Shown here piece by piece: positions 54,157 through 63,544 of a DNA stretch of 64,000 bases. Below the pieces are notes generated by a model, which saw only the letters and a program-made list of their open reading frames with translations, made no database searches and was not told the DNA's origin. Source of the stretch: Dactylosporangium vinaceum (GTDB lineage Bacteria > Actinomycetota > Actinomycetes > Mycobacteriales > Micromonosporaceae). Every line of letters starts with the position of its first letter. Position 1 is the first letter of the stretch. The stretch spans positions 8,432,001 through 8,496,000 of the forward strand of contig NZ_CP061913.1 in assembly GCF_019904175.1 (NCBI RefSeq), read 5' to 3'. A program made the translations under genes and the position numbers.

Positions 54157-54644
54157 GCGGGCCGGCCGACTTCGACGACTTCTACGCCGGCACCTACCGC
54201 CGCGTGGTCGGGCAGCTGTATGCGATGGTCGGCAACCTGAGCGAGGTGGAGGACGCCGTCCAGGAGGCGTACACGCGGGCCTGGCAGCGCTGGGGCCGGC
54301 TGCGCGCGTACGCCGACCCGGAGGCGTGGGTCCGCACTGTCGCATACCGGGTGGCCGTGAGCAGCTGGCGCAAGGCCGTCAACCGCGTCACCGCACACCG
54401 CCGGCACGGTCCCCCGGCGGACGCGCCGGAGCTGGACCCGGGCCTGCTCAACCTGGCCGCAGCGCTGCGCAAGGTGCCACCCGACCAGCGGCGGTTGCTG
54501 GTGCTGCACTATGTCGTCGGGTTGAGCGTCGAGGCCATCGCCCAGGAGACGGGCACCCCGACCGGCACCGTCAAGTCGCGGCTGTCCCGCGGCCGGGCTG
54601 CGCTGCGCGCCGAACTGCAGGAGGAGGCGGAGCACGATGTCTGA
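54153..54644 (+). CDS. ECF RNA polymerase sigma factor (SigE-type family)
   Basis: 163-residue ECF sigma factor. Region 2: FDDFYAGTYRRVVGQLYAMV, EVEDAVQEAYTRAWQRWGRL and DPEAWVRTVAYRVAVSSWRK. Region 4: VPPDQRRLLVLHYVVGLSVE and TGTPTGTVKSRLSRGRAALR. No ATG, GTG or TTG lies in frame between the preceding stop and region 2; the only near-cognate is CTG at 54153, overlapping the previous TGA (CTGA) with GGAGG 10 bases upstream. The 3' end overlaps the next gene by eight bases. It is flanked by two DUF4232 genes. Confidence 0.9.
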   Translation: MSGPADFDDFYAGTYRRVVGQLYAMVGNLSEVEDAVQEAYTRAWQRWGRLRAYADPEAWVRTVAYRVAVSSWRKAVNRVTAHRRHGPPADAPELDPGLLNLAAALRKVPPDQRRLLVLHYVVGLSVEAIAQETGTPTGTVKSRLSRGRAALRAELQEEAEHDV

Positions 54645-55392
54645 GCGGGACCTCCAGCGGCTCACCGACGCGGCCGCCCGGGCCGCGGCACCACCACCGG
54701 TCGCGGCGATCCGCCGCCGGGCCCGCCGCCGGCGCGCGGCACGGGTCACGGCGGCCGGCGGCGGGGTGGTCGCGGCGGTGATCGCCGTGACACTCGCCGT
54801 GTTGCCGCAGGCCCCGACCCCTCAGCCGCCGCCGCTGGCCAGCTGGTCGGTGGCTCCCCCGGTCGTCGCACCGACCTCGCCGCCGGCCGCCGGGTCGCCC
54901 TCCGCCACGGGCTCGGCCCGCGCGACGCGCTCGCCCGCGGACACGGGCTCGCCGCCCACCTCGAGCCCGCCGCCGGCGGACTCCAGCGTGCCCTGCCGTA
55001 CGGCGACCGGTCTGCGGGTCACGACGAGCCCGCACGGCGGCGGCTCCACCCACCGCGGCCTGACGCTCGTGTTCACCAACGCCGGAGTTCGCCCGTGCCG
55101 GATGACCGGCTACCCGGGCGTGGCCGCGCTTGACGGGTCCGGAGCCCAGATCGCCCAGGCCAAGCGAACCCCGCGTGGCTATCTGGGCGGTGCGGGCGAG
55201 GTCCGGACCATCACCATCCCGGCCAACGGCAAGGCCGAGGCGACCGCGGAGGCGCTGGCCTTCAACCCGGACGGCGGCGCGTGCACGGCGTTCGCCGCCC
55301 TGCTGGTGACCCCACCCGACGACACCGCCCCGACCCGGGTGCCGTGGGACACCGACGCCTGCGCGGATCTCGAGGTCCACCCGGTCGCCTGA
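54637..55392 (+). CDS. Membrane-anchored DUF4232 protein, possible anti-sigma partner
   Basis: 251-residue protein. A 40-residue basic cytosolic part (LQRLTDAAARAAAPPPVAAI, then RRRARRRRAAR) precedes one membrane helix (VVAAVIAVTLAVLP). A long Pro/Ser linker and an extracytoplasmic DUF4232 domain follow (LTLVFTNAGVRPCRMTGYPG; VPWDTDACADLEVHPVA), clearly paralogous to the lipoprotein two genes upstream. Cytosol-helix-sensor layout and the eight-base overlap with an ECF gene are how anti-sigma factors are usually arranged, but no zinc anti-sigma motif is seen, so this role is inference. Confidence 0.85.
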   Translation: MSERDLQRLTDAAARAAAPPPVAAIRRRARRRRAARVTAAGGGVVAAVIAVTLAVLPQAPTPQPPPLASWSVAPPVVAPTSPPAAGSPSATGSARATRSPADTGSPPTSSPPPADSSVPCRTATGLRVTTSPHGGGSTHRGLTLVFTNAGVRPCRMTGYPGVAALDGSGAQIAQAKRTPRGYLGGAGEVRTITIPANGKAEATAEALAFNPDGGACTAFAALLVTPPDDTAPTRVPWDTDACADLEVHPVA

Positions 55393-55396
55393 CGGC

Positions 55397-55430
55397 GCCT
55401 CCCTCGCTGCACCGCGGAGGGCGGGGAGGC
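55397..55430. terminator. Weak hairpin between convergent genes
   Basis: GCCTCCC (55397-55403) can pair with GGGAGGC (55424-55430), with an inner CCCTC/GAGGG pairing. It fills the 39-base gap between the convergent DUF4232 and GH13 genes. Confidence 0.45.
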
Positions 55431-55431
55431 G

Positions 55432-57072
55432 TCACCCGCGACTGCGGCGCAGCCGAATCCAGCGGTACCCGTACCCGTCGACCTCCAGCTCCGTCAGGTC
55501 GCGCAGCGGGTACTCCCGGTCGCTGAACACCTCCACCGGCAGCTCGTCCTCGTCGGTCTGCAGCCGCAGGCACACCTTCGCCGGCCGCTCGCCGAGGTTG
55601 TGCACGAACATGATCGAGCCGCTGGACGCCTGCGCGCGGTGCACCATGATGCACGGCGTGCCCACCGGCACGACGACGTGCTCACCGGTCCCGATCTCCT
55701 CGCACTCGCGCAGCGTGTGCAGCATCCGCTCGAACCACAGCAGCAGCGAGTCGGCCTCGCGACCCTGGTCCGTCGCATTGACCCGCTCGTACCCGAAGGG
55801 CCCGGCCTGCACGACGGGCCGGATGAGCGCGTCCGGCGCGGCGGTGGAGAACCCGGCGTTGGGCGTGGCCGACCACTGCATCGGGGTGCGGATCGCCTCA
55901 CGCTCGGGCAGGCTGAGGTCCTCGCCCATGCCGAGCTCGTCGCCGTAGCGCAGCACCGGCGTGCCGGGCATCGTGAACTGCAGGCTGTAGGCCATCCGCA
56001 GCCACCGCTCGTCGCCGAGCATCGGCGCGAGCCGGCGCCGGATGCCGCGCTCGTAGAGCCGGTGGCGGCGGTCCGGGCCGAACGCGGTGAAGACGTCGGC
56101 CCGCTCCTCGTCGGTGAGGCCGGACAGGTCGACCTCGTCGTGATTGCGCAGGAACGTGGCCGACTGCCCGTGGCGGGGCAGGGACGACAGCTTGCGCAAC
56201 GCCGCTATCACCGGCTGCGGGTCGTGCCGGGCCAGGGCGAGCATGAGTGCCTGGTTGAGCCGGAACGCGAACAGCATCTGCAGGCGGTTCGCGGCGCCGT
56301 CGGCGTCGCCGAAGAACAGCCGCTGCTCCTCGTTGGGCACGTTCGCCTCGGCCAGGAACACCGCGTCGCCGCGCTGCCAGGACACCTGCTCGCGCAGCTC
56401 GGTGAGGAACCCGTAGTCGCGGTCGCCGGGATCGACGCCCGGCGCGGTGCGTTCGATGACGAACGGCGCCGCGTCGACCCGGAAGCCGCTCACCCCGAGC
56501 CGCTCCCAGAACGCGACGATCTTGCAGATCTCGTTCTGGACCTCGCGGTTGCGGATGTTCAGGTCGGGCTCGAAGTCGTAGAAGCGGTGGTGGTACCACG
56601 CGCTGGCCTGATCGCAGTACGTCCACGTCTCCCGCTGCACGCCCGGGAACACCATGCCCTCGCTGCGGTCCGGCGGCTCCTGCTCCGACCACACGTACCA
56701 GTCGCGGAACGGTGAGCGCGGGTCGGATCGCGCGGAGACGAACCACGGGTGCTCGTCGCTCGTGTGGTTCACCACCAGGTCCAGCATCACGCGCAGGCCC
56801 CGCTCGTCGGCGACGTTCATGAACTGCGCGAAGTCGCCGAGGCTGCCCAGCGCGGATTCGACGTCGTAGTGGTCGGTGACGTCGTAGCCGCCGTCACGGC
56901 CCGGGCTGGGGTGGATCGGCCCGAGCCACAGGGCGGTCGCCCCGAGCCGGCTCAGGTAGTCCATCCGGCTGACCAGGCCCTGCAGGTCGCCGATGCCGTC
57001 GCCGTTGGAGTCCTGGAAGGTTCGCACGTCGAGGCTGTAGATGACGGCGTTGCGATACCAGCGCTCAACCAC
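55432..57072 (-). CDS. GH13 alpha-amylase family protein, trehalose synthase-like
   Basis: 546-residue cytosolic GH13 enzyme. Conserved regions in order: VMLDLVVNHTSDEHPWF, SGFRVDAAPFVIERTAP (nucleophile Asp), AVFLAEANVPNEEQ (acid/base Glu), FLRNHDEVDLSGLTDEER (transition-state Asp), with DSNGDGIGDLQGLVSRMDYL at the start. The pattern fits the maltose alpha-D-glucosyltransferase (TreS) subfamily, which interconverts maltose and trehalose. GTG 57072 is preceded by GGGAGG at eight bases. It is the last gene of the heat-shock operon, which suggests a compatible-solute role in protein protection. Confidence 0.85.
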   Translation of the reverse strand: MVERWYRNAVIYSLDVRTFQDSNGDGIGDLQGLVSRMDYLSRLGATALWLGPIHPSPGRDGGYDVTDHYDVESALGSLGDFAQFMNVADERGLRVMLDLVVNHTSDEHPWFVSARSDPRSPFRDWYVWSEQEPPDRSEGMVFPGVQRETWTYCDQASAWYHHRFYDFEPDLNIRNREVQNEICKIVAFWERLGVSGFRVDAAPFVIERTAPGVDPGDRDYGFLTELREQVSWQRGDAVFLAEANVPNEEQRLFFGDADGAANRLQMLFAFRLNQALMLALARHDPQPVIAALRKLSSLPRHGQSATFLRNHDEVDLSGLTDEERADVFTAFGPDRRHRLYERGIRRRLAPMLGDERWLRMAYSLQFTMPGTPVLRYGDELGMGEDLSLPEREAIRTPMQWSATPNAGFSTAAPDALIRPVVQAGPFGYERVNATDQGREADSLLLWFERMLHTLRECEEIGTGEHVVVPVGTPCIMVHRAQASSGSIMFVHNLGERPAKVCLRLQTDEDELPVEVFSDREYPLRDLTELEVDGYGYRWIRLRRSRG

Positions 57073-57144
57073 GGTGCCCACCTCCCGATCTGCCGTACGG
57101 CGACGCGGACACAGCGTCGTCACCGCCCGGCGCGAGCCGGGCGG

Positions 57145-59781
57145 TCAGGTGGTCGCCGAGGCCGTCGCCCGCTCGTCGGTCCAGTCGATGTCGATGCCCT
57201 CGGGCCCGCGGTCGACGGTGATGGTCGCGCCGTCGAGGACGTCGCCGGCCAGCAGGGTGCGGGCGATGCGGGTCTCGACCTCGCGCTGCAGGAAGCGGCG
57301 CAGCGGGCGGGCGCCGAACACCGGATCGAACCCGGCCTCGGCGATGAAGCGCCGGGCCGCCTCGGTGACCCGGACGGTGATCCGCCGGTCGGCGAGGCGG
57401 CGGCGCAGGTCGTCGAGCAGCAGGTCGACCACCCGCTCGATCTCCGGCAGGGTCAGGGGCTTGAAGAGCACCGTCTCGTCGATGCGGTTGAGGAACTCCG
57501 GGCGGAAGTACTCGCGCAGCGCCGTCATGACCGCCGCGCGGGCCTCGTCGGTGAGCCGCCCGTCCGGGGTGACACCCGCCAGGAGGTGCTGCGATCCGAG
57601 GTTGCTCGTCATGATGACCACCGTGTTGCGGAAGTCGACGGTGCGCCCCTGCGCGTCGGTGAGCCGCCCGTCGTCGAGCAGCTGCAGCAGGGTGTTGAAC
57701 ACGTCGGGATGGGCCTTCTCGATCTCGTCGAGCAGGACTACCGAGTAGGGCTTGCGGCGCACCGCCTCGGTCAGCTGTCCGCCCTCCTCGTAGCCGACGT
57801 AGCCGGGCGGCGCCCCGACGAGCCGGGACACGGTGTGCCGTTCCTGGTACTCGCTCATGTCGAGCCGCACCATGTTGTCCTCGGTGTCGAACAGCGCTGC
57901 GGCAAGGGTCTTGGCCAGCTCCGTCTTGCCGACGCCGGTGGGGCCCAGGAACAGGAACGAGCCGATCGGGCGGCGCGGGTCCTTGATACCGGAGCGGGCG
58001 TCGATGACAGCGTCGGCAACGACCTGGACGGCCTCGTCCTGGCCTACGACCCGCTCGTGCAGGATGTCCTCCAGGCGCAGCAGCTTGTCCCGCTCGCCCT
58101 CCAGCAGCCGGGAGACGGGGATGCCGGTCCAGCGGGCCACGATCCCCGCGATCTCGTCGGGCGTGACGACCTCACGCAGCAGCCGGTGCCCGCCCTGCTT
58201 GGCGGTGAGCCGCTCCTCCTCGGCGTGCAGCCGCCGCTCCAGCTCCGGCAGCCGGCCCAGCCGCAGCTCCGCGGCCCGGTCCAGGTCGTAGCTGCGCTCG
58301 GCCGCCTCGGCCTCCCGCCGCACCCGCTCAGCCTCCTCACGCAGCGCCTGCACCTTGCGGATCGCCTGGCGTTCGGCGTTCCACTGGGCGCGCATCGCGT
58401 CGACCTCGCCGCGCAGGTCGGCGATCTCCCGCCGGATCTGGTCAAGCCGGGCGGTGCTCGCCGGATCGTCCTCCTTCGACAGCGCGGCCTCCTCCATCTC
58501 CAGCCGCAGCAGGCGCCGGGCCGCCTCGTCGAGCTCGGCCGGCTGCGAGTCGATCTCGGTTCGCAGCATCGCGCAGGCCTCGTCGACGAGGTCGATCGCC
58601 TTGTCCGGCAGGAATCGGTCGGCGATGTACCGGTGGGACAGCTGGACGGCGGCGATGAGCGCGCCGTCCTGGATGCGCACGCCGTGGAACACCTCGAGGC
58701 GCTCCCGCAGCCCGCGCAGGATGGTGACCGCGTCGTCCGGGCCGGGCTCCGGCACCAGGATGGGCTGGACCCGGCGTTCGAACGCGGCGTCCTTCTCGAT
58801 GTGCCGGCGGTACTCGTCGAGGGTGGTCGCCCCGATCATGCGCAGCTCGCCCCGGGCGAGCATCGGCTTGAGCATGTTCCCGGCGTCCATCGACCCCTCG
58901 GCCGCGCCGGCGCCCAGCACGGTGTGCAGCTCGTCGACGAACAGCAGGATCCGGCCCTGCGCGGCGGTCACCTCGGCGAGCACGGCCTTGAGCCGCTCCT
59001 CGAACTCGCCGCGGTACTTCGCCCCGGCCACCAGGGAGCCCATGTCCAGCGCGAAGATCGTCTTGTCGCGCAGGCCCTCCGGAACGTCGTTGTCGACGAT
59101 CCGCTGCGCGAGCCCCTCGACGATCGCGGTCTTGCCGACCCCCGGATCGCCGATGAGGACCGGGTTGTTCTTCGTCTTGCGCGACACGATCTGCACGACG
59201 CGGCGGATCTCCTCGTCGCGGCCGATGACCGGGTCGAGCCGGCCGGCGCGGGCGTCGGCGACGAGGTCCCGGCCGTACTTCGAGAGCGCCTCGTAGGCGG
59301 CCTCCGGGTTCGCGGAGGTGACCCGCTGCGCCCCCCGCACCTCGGTGAGCTGGTTGAGCAGCCGCTCCCGGGTGACGCCGAGGTCGTGCAGTGCCCGGCC
59401 CGCGTCGGTGGAGACGCCCTCGTCGACGAGCGCCAGGAGCAGGTGCTCGACGGAGACGTACTCGTCCTTGAGCCGGGCGGCCTCGCGTTCGGCGGCGTCG
59501 AGGGCAGCGGCGAGCCGGCGGGTGACTGTCACCTGGCCGGCCTGGGCTCCGGGCCCTGTCACACTCGGGCGGCGCCGCAGGTCACGTTCGACGCGGTCGC
59601 GCAGCTGTTCGATGTCGACGCCCAGGCCGGTGAGCAGCCGCACCGCGACACCGTCCGGATCGTCAAGCAGGCCGACGAGGAGGTGCTCGCCGTCGGCGTC
59701 GGGGTGGCCGTGCCGCCTGGCTGCCGCCTGGGCGGCCTGCAGCGCCTGTTGGGACTTCTCGGTGAGCCGGTTCAGGTCCAT
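57145..59781 (-). CDS. clpB: ATP-dependent chaperone ClpB
   Basis: 878-residue disaggregase that, with DnaK, extracts proteins from aggregates. N-domain: MDLNRLTEKSQQALQAAQAA. First AAA+ module: VLIGDPGVGKTAIVEGLA and LLFVDELHTVLGAG. A coiled-coil middle domain (residues ~405-530: ARRLLRLEMEEAALSKED; EEAERVRREAEAAERSYDLD) separates it from the second module: FLFLGPTGVGKTELAKTLAA and YSVVLLDEIEKAHPDVFN. Sensor and lid RPEFLNRIDETVLFKPL complete it. Length is normal for ClpB. The start overlaps the preceding regulator gene by ten bases. Confidence 0.97.
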   Translation of the reverse strand: MDLNRLTEKSQQALQAAQAAARRHGHPDADGEHLLVGLLDDPDGVAVRLLTGLGVDIEQLRDRVERDLRRRPSVTGPGAQAGQVTVTRRLAAALDAAEREAARLKDEYVSVEHLLLALVDEGVSTDAGRALHDLGVTRERLLNQLTEVRGAQRVTSANPEAAYEALSKYGRDLVADARAGRLDPVIGRDEEIRRVVQIVSRKTKNNPVLIGDPGVGKTAIVEGLAQRIVDNDVPEGLRDKTIFALDMGSLVAGAKYRGEFEERLKAVLAEVTAAQGRILLFVDELHTVLGAGAAEGSMDAGNMLKPMLARGELRMIGATTLDEYRRHIEKDAAFERRVQPILVPEPGPDDAVTILRGLRERLEVFHGVRIQDGALIAAVQLSHRYIADRFLPDKAIDLVDEACAMLRTEIDSQPAELDEAARRLLRLEMEEAALSKEDDPASTARLDQIRREIADLRGEVDAMRAQWNAERQAIRKVQALREEAERVRREAEAAERSYDLDRAAELRLGRLPELERRLHAEEERLTAKQGGHRLLREVVTPDEIAGIVARWTGIPVSRLLEGERDKLLRLEDILHERVVGQDEAVQVVADAVIDARSGIKDPRRPIGSFLFLGPTGVGKTELAKTLAAALFDTEDNMVRLDMSEYQERHTVSRLVGAPPGYVGYEEGGQLTEAVRRKPYSVVLLDEIEKAHPDVFNTLLQLLDDGRLTDAQGRTVDFRNTVVIMTSNLGSQHLLAGVTPDGRLTDEARAAVMTALREYFRPEFLNRIDETVLFKPLTLPEIERVVDLLLDDLRRRLADRRITVRVTEAARRFIAEAGFDPVFGARPLRRFLQREVETRIARTLLAGDVLDGATITVDRGPEGIDIDWTDERATASATT

Positions 59782-60062
59782 GGCCGCCTCCGGAGTTGCG
59801 CCTCGAGTTCGTCGATGCGGGCGAGCAGGTCGAGCACGATGCCGACGGCCGCGTAGTTGAGCGGCAGTCCGGCGTGCAGCCGGCGGACGCGGGCGACCTG
59901 GACGAGCTGGGTGCGAGCGAAGCAGCGGTCGCCGCGCTCGTCGATGTGCGGCTCCAGCAGGCCGAGCGCGACCAGCCGGGCGATCAGGTCCGGGTGCAGC
60001 CCGGCGGCGGCCGCGAACGCGTCCGCGGACAGGTAGGGGCGGCGCATCAGGGCGTACGTCAT
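59772..60062 (-). CDS. CbpM/MerR-like chaperone modulator
   Basis: 96-residue protein made of a small MerR-type winged-helix-like domain: YLSADAFAAAAGLHPDLIAR, LVALGLLEPHIDERGDRCFA, followed by VARVRRLHAGLPLNYAAVGI and a helix (VLDLLARIDELEAQLRR). It matches CbpM-like modulators of DnaJ/CbpA more than full HspR repressors (about 140 residues with longer tail). It lies directly after dnaJ (ATGA overlap) and before clpB, so it may modulate the J-protein, regulate the operon, or both. Confidence 0.8.
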   Translation of the reverse strand: MTYALMRRPYLSADAFAAAAGLHPDLIARLVALGLLEPHIDERGDRCFARTQLVQVARVRRLHAGLPLNYAAVGIVLDLLARIDELEAQLRRRPWT

Positions 60063-61030
60063 CGGTCACCTCGCGGGTTGTACGACGACACCGTCGCCAG
60101 TTCCTCGAACAGTCGCCGTTCGGCGTCGCTCGGCTTCGGCGGCACCATGATCCTGACTTCGGCGTAGAGGTCGCCGGGCGTGCCGCGCGGGTTCGGCAGG
60201 CCCCGGCCGCGCAGCCGCAGCCGCCGCCCCGACGAGGTGCCCGGCGGGATGTCGACCCGCAGGGTGCCGCCGGGCGTCTCGATCGGCACCGTGGCGCCGA
60301 GCTCGGCCTCCCACGGCGTCACCGGGGTTTCGACGTTGATGTCACGCCCGCTGAGCTTGTACCGGGGGTGCGGCGCGATGTGCACCACCAGGTACAGGTC
60401 GCCGGCCGGTCCGCCGCGGGCGCCGCCGGAGCCCTGGCCCGCGAGCCGGATCCGCTGCCCCTCGGTGACCCCGGGCGGGATGGTGACCTCGTACTCGCGG
60501 GTGCGGCCGCCGGGGCCGCCGGGCAGCGTGACGCGGCGGCGGCCGCCGTGGTAGGCGTCCTCGACGCTGATGGTGATCTCGGCCTCGGTGTCGGCGCCGG
60601 GCACCGGCCCCCGTCCGAAACGGTCGCCGCCCCGGCCCTGTCCCCCGCCGAAGATGCTGCCGAGCAGGTCCTCGAGGTCGACCTCCTCCCCGAGGCCGCC
60701 GCGGCCGCCGCGACCGCCGAAGCCGGCGCCCTGGCCGGGAGGCCCGGCTCCGGCCGACGCGCGCTGCCGCGCCCCGGCGCGCTCATCGATGTCGTCGGGT
60801 ACCTGCCGCCATCGCGAGCCGAACCGGTCGTACTTGCGGCGGCTTTTCGGGTCCGACAGCACGTCGTAGGCCTCGGTGACGTCCTTGAACCGGTCCTCGG
60901 CCCCGGGCTCCTTGTTGACGTCCGGATGGTTGCGCCGAGCCAGCGTGCGGTATGCGCGCTGGATCTCCTCCGGCGTCGCGGTCCGTGCGACGCCGAGGAT
61001 CTCGTAGAAGTCGCGCCGGTCAGCCGCCAT
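60059..61030 (-). CDS. dnaJ: DnaJ/CbpA-type J-domain co-chaperone
   Basis: 323-residue co-chaperone that stimulates DnaK ATPase and delivers substrates. J domain DFYEILGVARTATPEEIQRA with the HPD triad in ARRNHPDVNKEPGAE. A Gly/Phe/Arg-rich linker (FGGRGGRGGLGEEVDLEDLL) follows, then two beta-barrel substrate domains (YEVTIPPGVTEGQRIRLAGQ; TLRVDIPPGTSSGRRLRLRG). The zinc-finger CxxCxGxG repeats of classical DnaJ are absent, so it is CbpA-like. It overlaps grpE by eleven bases. Confidence 0.93.
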   Translation of the reverse strand: MAADRRDFYEILGVARTATPEEIQRAYRTLARRNHPDVNKEPGAEDRFKDVTEAYDVLSDPKSRRKYDRFGSRWRQVPDDIDERAGARQRASAGAGPPGQGAGFGGRGGRGGLGEEVDLEDLLGSIFGGGQGRGGDRFGRGPVPGADTEAEITISVEDAYHGGRRRVTLPGGPGGRTREYEVTIPPGVTEGQRIRLAGQGSGGARGGPAGDLYLVVHIAPHPRYKLSGRDINVETPVTPWEAELGATVPIETPGGTLRVDIPPGTSSGRRLRLRGRGLPNPRGTPGDLYAEVRIMVPPKPSDAERRLFEELATVSSYNPRGDR

Positions 61031-61595
61031 CGGATTCCCGATCCGGGTCGGGCCCGTCGGAGCGCTCCTCAGGGCGGCCGGCGCGGGCCACGGCCACGAC
61101 GGCCGGGCGCAGCAGGAGCGTGTCACCGCCGTAGCCCGGACGGATCACCCGCACGACAGTGCCGGGTGGGACGCTCGGCTCCTCGACCGCCTCGGCCGCC
61201 TCGTGCCGGGTCGGGTCGAACGGCTCACCTATCGCACCGACCGGGCCGAAGCCCAGGCGGGCCAGGACGTCTGTCGCCTGGTCGCGGACCTGGGCCACGC
61301 CCTGCACGATCGCCTCGGGATCGGCGCCGGCGTGGTGCAGCGCGAGGTCGAGGCTGTCCAGCACGGGCAGCCACGCCGCGGCGACCCGCTGCCGCTCCGC
61401 GGCCACCCGCTCGGCCGTCGTCCGCTCGGCCCGCTTGCGGGCGTTGTCGGCGTCGGCGATCGCCCGCTGGGCCCGGTCCCGCACCTCGGCGAGCGCGGGG
61501 TCCTCCGGCCCCGCCGCCGCGGTCCCGGGCCCGTCCGCCTGTCGCGCCGGGTCATCGGTGGCGGCGCGGGGCCCGTCGCCGTTGCGCTCGGCCAT
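61020..61595 (-). CDS. grpE: Nucleotide exchange factor GrpE
   Basis: 191-residue GrpE. A Pro/Ala-rich disordered start, a long helix (RDRAQRAIADADNARKRAER, then RVAAERQRVAAAWLPVLDSL), and the beta-wing end: FDPTRHEAAEAVEEPSVPPG, TVVRVIRPGYGGDTLLLRPA. It releases ADP from DnaK. Only three bases lie between the dnaK stop and this start, so both are made from one message. Confidence 0.95.
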   Translation of the reverse strand: MAERNGDGPRAATDDPARQADGPGTAAAGPEDPALAEVRDRAQRAIADADNARKRAERTTAERVAAERQRVAAAWLPVLDSLDLALHHAGADPEAIVQGVAQVRDQATDVLARLGFGPVGAIGEPFDPTRHEAAEAVEEPSVPPGTVVRVIRPGYGGDTLLLRPAVVAVARAGRPEERSDGPDPDRESDGG

Positions 61596-61598
61596 GGC

Positions 61599-63494
<1,896 letters not shown>

Positions 63495-63544
63495 GACCAG
63501 CTCCCTTCCTCAATACCGCTGACGTCCGCACCGCCACCCTCCGG

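Noticed and set aside
56749..59856. 1035-codon plus-strand frame opposite clpB
   Set aside because: Complement of clpB codons; no ribosome site or family features.
63495..63544. HAIR (HspR) operator before dnaK
   Set aside because: The 50-base gap contains no CTTGAGT-N7-ACTCAAG-like inverted repeat.
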